NCBI RefSeq assembly: GCF_020921035.1
Contig: NC_063151.1
Span: forward strand, 18,854,934-18,918,933
Source: Rhodamnia argentea
Taxonomy: Eukaryota > Streptophyta > Magnoliopsida > Myrtales > Myrtaceae
Length of the DNA stretch: 64,000 bases
Direction: 5' to 3'
In this document: piece by piece, positions 24,570-36,772 of the stretch
How positions within the stretch are numbered: position 1 is the stretch's first letter
Layout of the letters: each line of letters opens with the position of its first letter
Notes under the pieces: generated by a model
Database searches by the model: none
The model's input: only the letters and a program-made list of their open reading frames with translations
What the model was told of the DNA's origin: nothing
Translations under genes and position numbers: made by a program

Positions 24570-25442
24570 GGCAAAAGGACATCAGGAGTATCAAAAGTTT
24601 TGTATGGCTCTCACTTTAGTGTCAAAAGTTTTCGCCGGATCATCTAAATGCCTAATCCAAGAAATTTCTGTCAAATTGATTACGTGACATTTATAATTAA
24701 ATTTTCAATATGACGCAACATATTTTTCCAAAACAATTCAATCCACGTGAACTTGTAAGCTTAAAATTAAGCTAAAAAATGAAAAAATAAAAATAAAAAT
24801 AAAATAAGCTAAAAATTAAATTTTTTATAATACAAACTTAATACAAAATTTATCTGAATTTATATTTAATAAATGGCTAAAAAAGGGTGGGAACTAGGCG
24901 GCAAGGGTATGCACAGCCCTCACCGCCTCCGCCCCACCATTGTTGGTGAGGGTCGTAGGGCCTCGACTTGTGGCCGGCGGGGTCGTCGACAACCGACCGG
25001 GGCTCAAGAACCCCCGCCGGCCATCCCCCACCCTCGCTCGCAATGGTGGGGTAGCGATACTTGCCACTTGGTTCTCAATCATTTTTTTTATATAATTTAG
25101 CTTATTTGTAATTTAATATAAAGAAAATTTGTAATCATATCTTCCTTTTTTGAATTTTAGTTTTTTAATTTGTTAAATCAAATTAAGTTTGTATTTTTTT
25201 GATATTTTTCTTGAACTTTTGGCTTTTTTTTTTAATTGCTGAGTGGACCTTTGGCAAGTCACATATGTTTCAGATATTAGTAAAAAAAAAAAAGCCATGT
25301 TGGATTTCTGGTCAAGCAAATTGGAGTTGGCTATGAAAAGATCGGTCTTCAAAAAATTTGATACTTAAGTAATCTGTCGAAATTTTTTGTACTAAAGTCG
25401 ATGTCGTACACAACTTTTAATACTTTTAGTGTCCTTCTATCA
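24570..25442. mobile_element. GC-core inverted-repeat element with exact 9-bp target duplication
   Basis: Flanked by TTTTTAATG at 24561-24569 and 25443-25451. The left end GGCAAAAGGACATCAGGAGT and the reverse complement of the right end, TGATAGAAGGACACTAAAAG, then match through 'gtat(c/t)aaaagttttg'. The core (about 24885-25080) is GC-rich with 'ggggt...accccc' palindromes between AT-rich arms. This is the same layout as the elements at 585, 14609 and 48636, though the sequences are not closely alike. No transposase is present. Confidence 0.75.
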
Positions 25443-25524
25443 TTTTTAATGTATTGTATGATTTCTTAACTATCCTATACTCGTTAGGAAAAAAAGAAAA
25501 AAGAGAGAGAGAGAGAAAAAAAAG

Positions 25525-25528
25525 AAAA
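25525..25528 (-). terminator. Pol III terminator of tRNA-Ala
   Basis: On the tRNA strand a TTTT run lies 12 bases after the discriminator base, and more T-rich sequence follows. That is adequate as an RNA polymerase III stop signal. Confidence 0.7.
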
Positions 25529-25540
25529 GAATGTCAGGGG

Positions 25541-25613
25541 TGGAGGTGCGGGGAATCGAACCCCGTGCCTCTCGCATGCGAAGCGAGCGCTCTACCATAT
25601 GAGCTACACCCCC
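25541..25613 (-). tRNA. tRNA-Ala (anticodon CGC)
   Basis: 73 bases fold into a full cloverleaf on the minus strand. The acceptor stem GGGGGTG pairs with CACCTCC, including the G3:U70 wobble that is the alanine identity element. The D stem is GCTC/GAGC, the anticodon stem CTCGC/GCGAG with loop TTCGCAT (anticodon CGC, reading GCG), the T stem CGGGG/CCCCG with loop TTCGATT, and the discriminator is A. CCA is not encoded, as usual in eukaryotes. Internal A and B boxes are present and no intron is seen. Confidence 0.97.
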
Positions 25614-25842
25614 TTGTCTTGTCTGGTACAATTCATTTAAGCTAATTAACCTCTATTACATCGCGATTAATCCTAAAGAGAAAAGAGAAACATTCTTGGT
25701 CCACCCAAAAGGCAGTGAAAGCGTTCGCGGGTTTTCATTTCCCCCGGTTATGTCCTGCAACTCCAGAGAGACGTGCCCACCATCCCGCATTCCCACCACC
25801 ATTAATGTCACTCCTGCCCCTTTCCTGCAAACAAATTCAATG

Positions 25843-25866
25843 CTCTCTCTCTCTCTCTCTCTCTGG
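25843..25866. repeat. (CT)n microsatellite
   Basis: A CT run, followed near 25889-25905 by CTT repeats, about 500 bases upstream of the secreted-peptide gene start. It may be part of that gene's promoter or leader. Confidence 0.6.
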
Positions 25867-26359
25867 AAGACATTGAAGCACTCTTCTCTTCTTCTTCTTC
25901 TTCTTTTAGTTTAAACTCGCCACGCGTTTTCAAAAAAGTTTCAGTCTTTCGGGGGAGAGAGACGAGTACAACAGAACTGTGCTTTAGTTTATGTGAGGTT
26001 GGAGATATGGGCATTCATTTTACGTGCCGGCGTTGCCTTATCTGTCCAGATTTTCTGGTAGACTTTTTGGTGCGTCTCCTCTAAATCTGGGGGTGACGCA
26101 GGGGGACGCGCAGCTGCATTTCTTGCTATTCCTGGTCCACTTCTGCTCCAGCACGGAATTCCCACAACAGAAAAAAAGAAAAAAGAATTCCAGTTCGGTG
26201 AGCTGGGATCCTCATTCTTGAGTTCGCTTTTCGATTGGTTTAAAAAGGAGGGTGTCGTTTTGAAGAGAGAAGCTGCATTGTCCTGAGGAAAAAAAAAAAA
26301 ATCTCATCTGGGGTTTCTTGACATTGAGTGATTTTGCTGTGTTTGCATGCACTGGAATC

Positions 26360-28653
26360 ATGAAAATCTTGGCACCGCTTGTTGTGCTCTGCATGGTTGG
26401 AGCAACTTCTGTGTTGCTCTTCGGCTTCTCGGACGCCAAGACTGGCTCCTCAGCTACTGGCAAGTGCTCTCTTATATGTATGGAAGTTTGTTTTACGTAG
26501 TAATGTTCTTGTGATATGAACTGTGTTGGAAATTTGGTTTGCTTGATCTTCTTGTCTTCCCTTTTCTGTTGTTCTTGTTGTATATGCTCTGCCTCAATCT
26601 CAATAATTTGTTCTTTTGGGGCATGATGGATGTGTGTTGGTTGGATCCATTTGTTGTCGCCTGTTGGCGTTAGAGAAGTTCCTGGTTTGGTTGCAGTGTA
26701 GAAGTTCAGGGTCAGACTACTGTTACATGGTGTCGGTCTAAGTTAAATCTTGCCAAAAAGAGGAAAAGAAAATCTGAGTTAAATCACTTGTAGAAAAGGT
26801 AGAAATTCAACCAGATTCACAAAGTTTCTGTCTGTCTTGGATTGGTTCTGCTTATCCCCGGTGGACTACGCTATGGCGAGTCATTTTTATCGCAGAGACT
26901 TCTAGAAACACAAAGAGACAATCTAATAAATAAAAAGTAAACAACTGTTTGATTTATACCATATCAAAAGATTTAATATCACTGGTTAATCAGTTCAGGA
27001 AAATTGAGAGCTAAACTAAACAAAAATGGTTTGTTTACCCCGTGTATCATTTTGGTTCGGTTTGATTTGGTTGTTGAACATCCCTGGTTGGTGTGCAATC
27101 AGTTGATGTGATTCCATTCCATTGTGGGGAAGCCAAATTGTTGGGGCTAAAAAAAGTTGAGACCTTGATATACTGTCTCATTATATCTACTAGTGAAAAT
27201 GCTCCATGGCAAACTCTGGAGTAACGTGCTGTTCTGGGTTTGGCATGGATTATCTTAGATAGTAACATTGCTTGGAGAAATGATACATGAAAAATATGAG
27301 CCGAGTACATGAACTTCAAGCAGTTTCTTCTTGCAACTTACGCCCAGTTCAGTGCAGTGGTTCGAATCAAGTCATGTTGAAGTGGTAGCTTGATGTAGCT
27401 AGAGAACGTCGCATTGCCCGGTTATGCATAGCATTGCACCGATAGCTCATACTTGTCTCTTCTACCAGTTGTTATGTTGGACTTACGTTCACGTGTCCAT
27501 TTTCGATTGAAAATTCTGAATCATCCTGTGGAAGAATTCGTAAATATTTCTTCACATAGCCATTTTAGAATCGGAGTGAGACTTACTCTGAGAAGGCCAA
27601 AAGCCGAAGAAATCATCTTCTGTTGAAGCTTTCAAGGGTTCATTGTTAAATTGAAGGGGCTTGCTGTACCAAAGAGCACCAAATGCCAGATTGGAGAACA
27701 GAATTCCGTCCCTATTCTAGTTATGAACTAGCTCAAAAATAAGATTAAAGAGTATAAACTTTCTGGAAGATTTTGCTGCTAATGTCGTAAGGTCTGATAT
27801 TTGAAGTGACGTACCTCAGGTTTGAATTCTTTCATCTTAGTCAATCTTTTCCTTAGGATGCAAGAGCAGCCAATGCTAAGTTTGCATTCTCTATCATGTC
27901 ACAATTTTGATATTGGATCCTGTAGCGACTCATTATTCTTCTCAGTTTGGCCACATTTTCCGCTCGCTATTGTTTAAGTCTTGGCCAGTCGTGCCGACAT
28001 AATAATTGTTTCACGTCTTAAATGTGTTAGACACTAGGATACCTATTGAACATCAAAATTGCTTAAGCTATTTAATTTATAACCCTTAGCATGGGACCTG
28101 CTTTTAGAGCCATTTATGTTGCTAAAGTGTATGGATTCTTGACGTATAATCATCCGTAATTATATTTAACACGAGCAAAATCTTCCCATGCTGATTACCT
28201 CTTCTTTGCTCAGTAACTTCAGATGTTGCATCCACCCACCACGTTGATACGATGGTCAATACAGTCGCAGGCAGGAAGTTCAAGGTTTGTGCCTCCACAT
28301 CTAACACGAACACAAGTTGTTTAAGAGTCATAATCAGTTGAATTTGGCCACAGAAGTTTCTCCAAAGGCGTCACAAATTTTCGAGTTAATCTCTTTCTGA
28401 AACCCTGTATCTCAGGCTTCTCATCATTCATGGATTAAGTCTTCCCTTGAAATTGCAGGGCAATGGAAATAGTCTCAACTCTGAGTTGAAATTTAGTGAG
28501 GAAGGAAGTGTGAGTCTGGAGGATTACCGACCTGTCGACCCTGCTCCAAGCTCAAAGGCCTCCATAAAGCCGGGACCAATCGTGCATGGAGCTCCTTTTA
28601 TGCCATACATACCAAAGCCTTCACCTCCAGGTCCGCCTCAGCATGGTGGCTAG
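26360..28653 (+). CDS. Small secreted proline-rich peptide precursor, family not recognised
   Basis: Three exons, 26360-26459, 28214-28284 and 28459-28653, give 121 aa. Residues 1-26 (MKILAPLVVLCMVGATSVLL...) are a clear signal peptide or anchor. The middle is polar. The C-terminal part runs SLEDYRPVDPAPSSKASIKP and then a Pro/Gly-rich tail with MPYIPKPSPPGPP. The Asp-Tyr pair in an acidic context is the kind of site used for tyrosine sulfation, and the Pro-rich tail offers hydroxylation sites. Both are features of plant peptide-hormone precursors, but it does not match the PSK, PSY, CEP, PIP or RGF consensus as I know them. Intron 1 (1.75 kb) appears to be GC-AG: the donor G|GCAAGT alone keeps the frame open, while the nearby GT donor leads to a stop in exon 2. 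Intron 2 is GT-AG. Function is unknown. Confidence 0.75.
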
Positions 28654-29984
28654 TCCGTTAGCCCCACCCTTTGTTCTTGTTCATGCATTTTTATCTAGAT
28701 GTGCACTGCCTCGCAACTTGGTTGTTTTTTAGGGACGCTGCCTAGCTACTTGTTCATGTTTTCGCTAGTATACATGTGCTATTACCATACTTATCGTTAC
28801 TAAGTTCCTGTAACTTACACGAGAAATGAGACGCCTGTCCGTTTGGATGATTTATGTCTCGTTGTCATGGCTTGACTCTTGTCACTCTGCGGTTTATATT
28901 TGCATTGTCTAACAAATTTCGAAAGGTGGAACTGTCAAATTAATAGATGGGAAAAGCAAACGAATAGCATTGTCTAACTTTTGAATCCTATTCGCCCCAG
29001 TCATACCAGAAAATACCGCATTGAGTCAAGAATTTCATGTCTAGAGCTCATGACTCGCCAAAGTCCAGCATTGAGTCAAGAATTTTGTGTCTAGAGCTCA
29101 TGACTCGCCTGTGTCCGGCGACGAGTCAAGGCAATGTAAAGCCAATATGTGACCGATCGACCCGTATGCTCTCTTAACTTTTGAAAAGGAGTAACAGAGA
29201 TCAGCTGGGATAACCATATAAGCCTTGTTGTTTGTCTAGTCACGGCCTTTTTCTCGAATTTGATTCTTGGTCCTGGTACTCGTTTGAGAAAAACCAAGAA
29301 GCTTCAAACATGAGATCTCTTCGAACTCAAGCCAATCTCATTGCCAATGCCAATACCAGTCCAAATCATGCATTTTCGCAACTGTTTGGCAAGTTGAACT
29401 CCGTCGATCTCTCAGGTCTAATTGCATTTTCCTCTCCCCCTTTCCGATTAAGCATGGTTATGTCTGTGTCCTCATGAAAAGGAAAAAGAAAAAAAAATTA
29501 ACGACACTCGGCGAGCCTCCAGCACGACCTGTTCTTGACATACATCGCGACCCCGTCTCTTGACGGTTTAAACTTTTGATTGAAAAATAATAACAATGAT
29601 TTCAAGAAAGCAGCATGTTCGGTCAGATCGAAGAGGTTTAATTCTCAACACGTGAATTGATACTTGGCTTCCACTTTCAAGTTTGTGTTAACCAAAGGAA
29701 CTAATCGACATAAGCGCATGAAAAGATGATCAGTGTCCCAAGCACGTAGGCACACAAGGCTTCCAAAAGCTTTTCATGGGTAGGACTGGAAAGCAGATTT
29801 CATTGGAGATAAACTGTGTGAGTAAGAATTGTTGCGCGTTGGGTGATCTGCCTCGTTCATCACATGCACGAAAGGAAATGGGACATGTTATTTTCCAACT
29901 TAAAGTGGATTCAATTTAGAAACGATATGCACCCTTTCATAGTGGATCTCTAGCAACTTCGCCCGTCATTTATATTTGGTGGAG
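28654..29984. other. 3' region of the peptide gene and intergenic sequence
   Basis: No gene is recognised apart from the expected 3' untranslated region. A 50-bp tandem repeat lies within it at 29021-29130. Confidence 0.4.
29021..29130. repeat. 50-bp tandem repeat, about 2.2 copies
   Basis: TTGAGTCAAG recurs at 29021 and 29071, with a variant ACGAGTCAAG at 29121, each 50 bases apart. The intervening sequence ('aattt..tgtctagagctcatgactcgcc') is nearly the same. Confidence 0.8.
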
Positions 29985-30520
29985 GGAAATTACCAAAAAA
30001 AGTTTTAAACTTATTGTAATTATGTCAATTTAATCCTTTTTTTTTAAATCTATTCAGTCCTAAATCTTTTACATTTTTGCCAATTTAGTTTTAAACTATT
30101 TATATTTATGCCAATTTAGTCCTTCCAGCCAAAATGGACCAAAAATTATCGACATGACGTGACCGGCACCGACGTGGCCGGTTTTTAATTATATTTAATT
30201 TTTTTCAAATTTTTTATTTCATTTTTCCTTTTTATTTTCTTATTCTTCTTCCAATTGGCCGCTAAGCTTGGCGACCGGCCCGAAGCGAGAGTCGGTGAAG
30301 CTTGCCCTCGCCGATCACCGACCATCAACGAGGGCGAGCCTCATCTAGATCCGGTGAGGTGTGACCTTGCCGTGGTCGGATGAGGTCGGCCTCGCTAGAT
30401 TTGGGCAAGGCACCACCTCGCCCAGCGCCGGCCCTCCCTTCTGGCCGATCGCCAAGCTTGGCAGCCGGTCGAAGGAAGAACAAGAGAAAAAAAAAGAAAA
30501 AAAAAAATTTCCCCTTGATG
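29985..30520. mobile_element. Truncated GC-core repeat element (left arm and core)
   Basis: The left arm has repeated 'taaatcttttacatttttgccaattta'-type units. It is followed by 'accggcaccgacgtggccgg', an AT-rich spacer and a GC-rich core (30240-30475) with palindromic 'gccgatcgccaagcttggc' stretches, then a purine run. The expected right arm is missing. Same general family as the element at 585. Confidence 0.5.
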
Positions 30521-31029
30521 GGGGAGGAGCGATTTGACATATTTGCCCTGTCAGGCTTGTTTGATGGATTTACATTTTATCTGAATTCATTCTGTAGAAA
30601 AGGAAATGACATGTCATTTCCTTCGTTAAGGTGAATTAAAATTTAGAAACAAATTAGAACCTGCTTTCACTAAATTGGACTATTCTGTCCTTCATCATAT
30701 GCTTCGGTGGTGGGTGGTGGAGGGAAATTGCCCCTACAATCGGATGCACTCCATGCCGAGTCCAATGACTTCGACATACGTTGCTCTGCTCTGCCATGTA
30801 TATCTAGTTGGAATTCTTCCAATTCATCAAGAAAGGACTGTCATTTCTGCGCTATGATTTTGGCATTTAGTGCCCCCAATCTATTTCGCGACCATGTACT
30901 TCATAGACATGAAAAAAGAAACGTGTCCTCTGTTTTGTATAGAATTTGAGCGAGATTAGAAACGAAGAACATCCTTTTCGTGTTTGATCGGATAGATGGT
31001 ACCAACATTTGGAGCTCTATTTTATGTGC

Positions 31030-31125
31030 TGTTAACACCTGAATTTTACGATATTTGAGATTTTTGATAGCAAAGAATTTCGTTTCTTGACCTAAAATTT
31101 ATCTTAATATCCTTAGTACATTAAG

Positions 31126-31167
<42 letters not shown>

Positions 31168-32073
31168 TGTGTACAATTAGGACTTTAGATATTGAATTTT
31201 CATAAAAAAAAAATGACCAAAGGTTAGCTTTTTTTGTCCATCCGAAGAATTTGACTTTTGGTCGATTAATTAGAGCATCATCAGTTTTTAATTTTTTTTC
31301 TGTTAGATGTTTGATTTAGGGACAATGAAACTTGGAGATCTCGAATTCGATTGAAGAAATTTCAACCTCAAGGATCGATCGGCCATCTAAATGATGACAC
31401 CTGACGATTGCGTCAAGTGGCGCAATCGCACAAATCCCTAGGAAAAACTTAGATTATTCTACTCTTAGCAAGGAGGGAAGCAGCACAAAAGGGTAGAAAA
31501 AAGAAGAAAAAAAAAAAAGCTCTTTTATGTTGGCATTCGGACTCTCGCTGGGAGAAGGCCACAAGGAGACCATCTTGTAAGGTTTTCTTAATGTGAGCTC
31601 ATATTAATTGAGATTGTAATTGCCGTTTTACAGGATTAATTTATCGTTTACGGGATTGATCTAATAAGGAAATATATAAGGATTCTTAACCGGTTTAATG
31701 TGAACCTGGCATTGTGTGGTTCGAGTTGAGCTAAGCCTGTGATGAGAGGGGCCTAGCTGAAAACTCTATAAATAGCGCTCTAGTCCCTCATTTAGCATTA
31801 ATGAACTCATAACAACCTCTCATAAAGAACACCTACAGATTGACATCGTTGAGGGGTTATCTCATTAAGTCGGTGATAAAAAAAGTCATAGAGAAGAAGA
31901 TTTTGAGCATCAGAACATTGTGATTCCGCCTAAAGTAACGATGGATTTCAACCGCATCAACAAACGACGAATCCCAAATCAGGTGCACAAATTCCTTTAA
32001 ATCATTATTATGTTTCAAGGTTCTAGCTACGTAGATCCTGGGATTGTTAATGTAAGGTTTACAGCGGCTTACA
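31030..32073 (+). repeat. Probable 5' LTR of a decayed Copia-type element
   Basis: The segment begins TGTTAACACC and ends ACA just before a primer-binding-site-like sequence. It contains a TATA box (TATAAATA, 31767-31774) and a long (TA)n run near 31128-31165. The 3' LTR was not found, so the boundaries rest on TG...CA and the primer site and could be off by tens of bases. Confidence 0.55.
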
Positions 32074-32087
32074 TGCGGTATCAGAGC
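32074..32087 (+). other. Retrotransposon primer-binding site (tRNA-iMet type)
   Basis: GGTATCAGAGC at 32077-32087 matches the 3' end complement of initiator tRNA-Met, the usual primer of plant LTR retrotransposons. Confidence 0.75.
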
Positions 32088-35000
32088 TTTCCATAGTTTA
32101 GATTTGGAACTTTTGATTTTTGCCCGTTTTTGAAAAATTTAACGGATGAAAATTGTTTTTGAGCATATATGTGGGATTGGCTCGACGAAACGAGCATTTC
32201 GGTGGGTGGTGCGCCTTCGGAAGAGGCCACATGCGGCCCCATGCGTATGTACGCTCCGCAAGGGCGACGGCGCGTTGCACCACGAGCACACGCGCCCGCA
32301 CGGGGGCAACAGGAGCAGCTTACGCACGCCCACGTGCGTTCGAGAGCTCCACGAGGCACCTCCATTGAGGCGGTACCACTTCGCTACAGCCTGCTACGTG
32401 GCAATCGCCGCCTTGGTCGAGCGCGCTATATGGTAGATGACGTCATCTATGGAGGGTGCGGGTCAACCTGGGCCGTTAACCGACCCAACCCAACCCGGTT
32501 TAACTTGAACAGGGTTTTGACCCGACTGTTGACAGTTGACCGATTGGACCAGTCTACGGTTGGATCCGGTGGCCGGTCTAACCGGCTATAGGTTGGCTAA
32601 GTTGCTGCACGTAATTTGTTTTGGCGTGTACGTGCGTGTCCGATCTCCGTTTAGGGCATTCTTGGTACCGTTGCACTTGTACGAAGATTCGCTAAATTGT
32701 GGTATTTTTATTTTAAATATTTGGAGCTTTTAAGGATTGAAAAATGCATAAAAACCCTACATATGTGCATTTACGGGGGTATTGTTGGCCTTTTTTTTCA
32801 TGTATTTCCATATAATTTTGGAAATACTAAGGCTAACTCACATGTATATAACCACCACATATAGGATGTGTGCAATATTATTAAGTGTTAGCGTGTATAA
32901 GGTTTAACATAGATCATGAATGGAGCAATGTTATTGGCGTCACCTATGATTTTAGGATAAAGTGCCTCCATAATTAAGTCTAAAATCACATGTATATTGT
33001 AAATGTGAGACATAAAGTTTATATTCCTAGTATGATAATGTTTCAAAGATTCAATTAAATTGTAACCACCAAAGTGGCACACTTGATTGAGTTTGAGAAA
33101 TATCGATCTCATATTATGGTGAGATGTTTCCTGTTCTAATGCGTGGTCATACTCCAAAAGGGATACATGTACAACATATGGTTAACGATTGATCGATTCT
33201 AGTTATTCATACACCCAAAGGTAGTAATTCACAAAGATTGGAATGTATTTTCATAGCCGTTGTCATGAGAAGAGTTTACAAATGTATGTCATATATTTTG
33301 CCCAAATGTGATTATGTGATGATGTATGTAACTTTCCGGATGTGTACTTATGCGGTTTCAAGTTACACAATATTGGTTCTTGAAGGGTCACTTGTATAGC
33401 AGATGGTTTGAGGAGTGACTAATCCTAATGCTTCGTACACCCAAAGATGGTGATTCACGAAGGTTGGAATATACTCTCATAGTGGATGTCATGTATAAAG
33501 TGCATGTTATGTATTTTGCTCAAAGGTGATTACATGATAATGCATCTAACCCTCAAGATGTATACTTATATGGTCCAAGTTACACAGTACTCACATGATG
33601 CTAATTGTATACATTGCTTATTAAATTAGTCACATTCTCTGTAAACGGTAACTCCATTAAGATTGAGGTTCATATAGTTCAAACTTTGAGAAATAGGTAG
33701 AGGATTTTGTGTTTGGCCAAAACCGGCAAAAGTTCATATGCTCTTAATAAGGATAAGCCGACAGATTTTATTGTCGACAGATTGAAACCCGAGAAGGCAC
33801 ATTTTGTTGCCTGGGTTAAGAGCAATCGGATTTGCTTATTATCTCTAAAGCGATCCATTCGGTACCACTTGGAAAGTGGTTTGCCAACTAACCGCACTAC
33901 TATACAGATGATAGAAGCATTAGAAGTTAGAAACTATGTCTCGTCTAATACCGAGATTGTCATACATCCGCAATGACTGTTCAATATGAGGTTGGATGGT
34001 TCTGGTGGGATTAAAGATTATGTCATAAGAATGGCGGACACCTAGATTAAGAGGTCTAAAAATCATACTCATAAAGGAATTCATGAAACCTGGTAGTTAT
34101 AACATCCTTTAATAAGGATGGTGACCATAGTTTCTTTTGGAAGAAGAAATGTCACAAAAAGAAAGATTGCAGCAAATACAAAACTTGGTTGTCTAAGTGT
34201 GAGCATGCGGGCAATGATTCTTTGGCTTTGGTTTGTGAATTCAACATATCGGGAGTCCCATCCAATTCGTGGAGGCTAGATATTGGTGCAAACAATTTTG
34301 TTGTGCTTACCATATAGAAATTCATAAATCGTAAAAAGCCAAATCAAGATGAATCAAAGCTCACCGTAGGAAAAAAACAATAAAGTTGACGTTGAGTTCG
34401 TGAGAGATGTCATTTTAATTCCAGATTCTGGTTTTGATTTGATGTTAAGAATCGCATTTATGGTACCTTCTTTTAGACGGAACTTTATTTCGCATCAAGT
34501 TTGAGCATCTATGGTTACTCTTTTGAAATAAAGAAAAACGGTATTTCCGTGTTTTTAAGTCAAATAAGGCTGGGTGCTGTAATATGTCCAATCGATTATA
34601 CGGATCGTGTTTAACTCCCTATGGTACATGTCACTTCGACGACTAAAAATGTTGATTCCAAAAGATCTTTGCTTGAAGAACAATCTTATGCGTCGTGGCA
34701 TAAACGACTTGGCCACATATCTAGGAAGAAAGTAGGAGGTTAATAAAGGCTAACATCCTATCTGCTCTTAAAAGTGACATAGAGACTTACGTAGACTGTT
34801 CGAGGTAAGATGACTAAAATAAAGAAAATTACAGTCCAAAGTTTTGACCTGTTGGAGGTCATTCACACTAATGTTAGTGGACCCTATATGAAAACCTTGT
34901 GTAGAAATTTTTTATTTCAACACATTTATTAATGACTATTCCCGATATATTTATATGTACTTGATTAAGGAAAAGTCCGAGACTTTTGACAAGTTCAAAT

Positions 35001-36140
35001 TTTTTCAGATTGAAGTCGAGAAACAGTTGGGAAAAGTCATAGAGTTTGTCAAATCAAACCGAGGTTGTGAGTATTATGGTAGACATGGTGAAGCTGGACA
35101 GTTTAAAGGGCCATTTGCCAAATACTTGAAGGATTCCGGGATAAAGACTTAATTTACTATACTTAGGAGTCCTGAACAAAATAGTGTGACCGAAAAGCGT
35201 AACCGCCCTATTAAGCATATGATGAGGAGTATGATTAGTAGAACGAACCTACATGATTCTCTGATAGGTGAAGCTTTCAAAGCTGCTCTTTATCTTCTAA
35301 ACTGTATTCCCACTAAAGCTGTTCCATTGACTCTTTCGAGTTATGGACTGAACGTAAATCTAGATAAACCATCTAAAGATTTGGGATTGTCCTACAGAAA
35401 TGAAGTTATATTACCCAACATTAAGTAAGTTGGACTCCGGAACTACTCAGTATTACCTTGTATTTTCACCCGGATCATTAAAGATGTATTGGTATAATCC
35501 CAATAGATGTACAAGAATTGTGGAATCACAGATAGCAAAGTCTCTGAAATTTAATGTGGCGGAAAAGGATATCTCGCTACAAACTATTGAGGTTAACGGT
35601 ACGGTGGGATAAGCGTGTCGTTTTTTCTCTACCCATACAGGTAATCATGGAGCCTGCCACATCACGGATTGAGCTTATTGGAGTTCAAGATCATGATGTT
35701 TAGACAAATTCTAGTGAAGTTCCTCAAGCCTCACAGATTCAGGATGAGGTTGAAGTAGCTCAACTTAGAAGATCTATCGGGCATAAAAAACCAACTATCT
35801 TGCCGGTCTATATAGTCTATCTAGGAGAGCATAACTATAATATTGGTTTTGTGGTTAATCCACTAACTTATACAGATGATGTTTCTTGTCCTCAATCAAA
35901 GCTGTGGTTGGCTGCGATAAAAGATGAGATATAGTTTATGAAACATAAGGTGTTTGGGAGCTCGTTGAATTGCCGAGGGTTATAAGGTCATCGGCTGCAA
36001 ATGGGTGTATAAGACTAAAAAGAACTCCAAAGGAAGTAATTATAAGTTTAAAGTCAGACCGGTAGTCAAAGGTTTCACTTAGAGAGAAGAAGGAGACTAT
36101 GAAGTAACATTTTTTCCCAGTCTCTTCTAAAAATTCTTTC
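32088..36140 (+). pseudogene. Decayed, 3'-truncated Copia-type retrotransposon internal region
   Basis: Fragments appear in the Copia order. A zinc-knuckle-like CHKKKDCSKYK lies near 34150, and a protease-like NSWRLDIGAN near 34265. Integrase pieces follow at 34955-35152 (YLIKEKSETFDKFK..., with ..NRGCEYY) and 35186-35428 (NRPIKHMMRSMISR..., matching the 'tpeqNG.aERrNRtl' segment). A reverse-transcriptase start lies at 35880-36140 (WLAAIKDEI, then CKWVYKTKKNSK in another frame). Stops and frameshifts break every domain, so it is inactive. The long leader (32.1-33.7 kb) holds a GC-rich patch whose open frames have no meaning that I can see. The element stops in the middle of the RT domain near 36140, where GC-core repeat sequence begins. 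Confidence 0.8.
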
Positions 36141-36600
36141 AGAGTGACCACGACAACCATCGTCGTGCTCGTTATGGCCACTCGCTTGCCCTCCTTGTGG
36201 ATAACGAGGGCCGCTTCACCATATCCGGCATCGCTTGCCTTAGTGAGGGGCCACGACCCCTCACCTACAGCCAGCGAGGGCTTCGTGTCACTCCCCTAGG
36301 GGCTGGCATGGGTTGCGGTCCTCAACTAGTGGCCGGATCTTTGATCCAAAAAGGAAAAAAAAACAAAATTAAAAAAAAATATGAACATTAAAATAATATT
36401 AAAAATTATCTACGTTAGCATCGATCATGCCACGTAAAATGGCCCGTATCCACGTCGTTGATTTCGGGTCAAGATTAGCCAAATAAACTCAATTGGCAAA
36501 AGATAAAAAGGTTTAGAACTCAATTGATAAGATTAATAAATTTAGGATTGAATTGATAAAAGTACAACATATTTAGGAATTTTTGGACAATTTTCCCATC
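36141..36600. mobile_element. Truncated GC-core repeat element (core and right arm)
   Basis: A GC-rich core (to about 36335) is followed by a purine run, 'tgccacgtaaaatggcccgtatccacgtcg' and a right arm with 'taggattgaattgataaaag' units, ending near 'ggacaattttccc'. The order of parts matches the right half of the element at 585-1223. It abuts the broken Copia reverse transcriptase. Confidence 0.55.
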
Positions 36601-36772
36601 AATTGGAGGTAGTCTTTTCCACATGACATTCAAGTATCAATAAAAAAGAATGCCATAACATTATATCAGTAGATTGTTTTGCATTTAAAAAATATCGGAC
36701 TCTATGTAAATTTCACTCATGCAAGTGTCGGATTACCAATGTAGCTGGAGGTCTAAATTTTTCAATTAAACT

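Noticed and set aside
28981-29130. CRISPR-like spaced repeats
   Set aside because: Simple 50-bp tandem duplication in a plant nuclear sequence, with no spacer-repeat structure and no cas genes.
32098-32591. Several overlapping 60-140-codon frames
   Set aside because: GC-rich patch in the leader of the decayed Copia element. All frames are open at once and none resembles gag.
36141-36391. Open frame with Arg/Gly/Leu-rich product following the Copia RT
   Set aside because: GC-core repeat sequence, not a continuation of reverse transcriptase.
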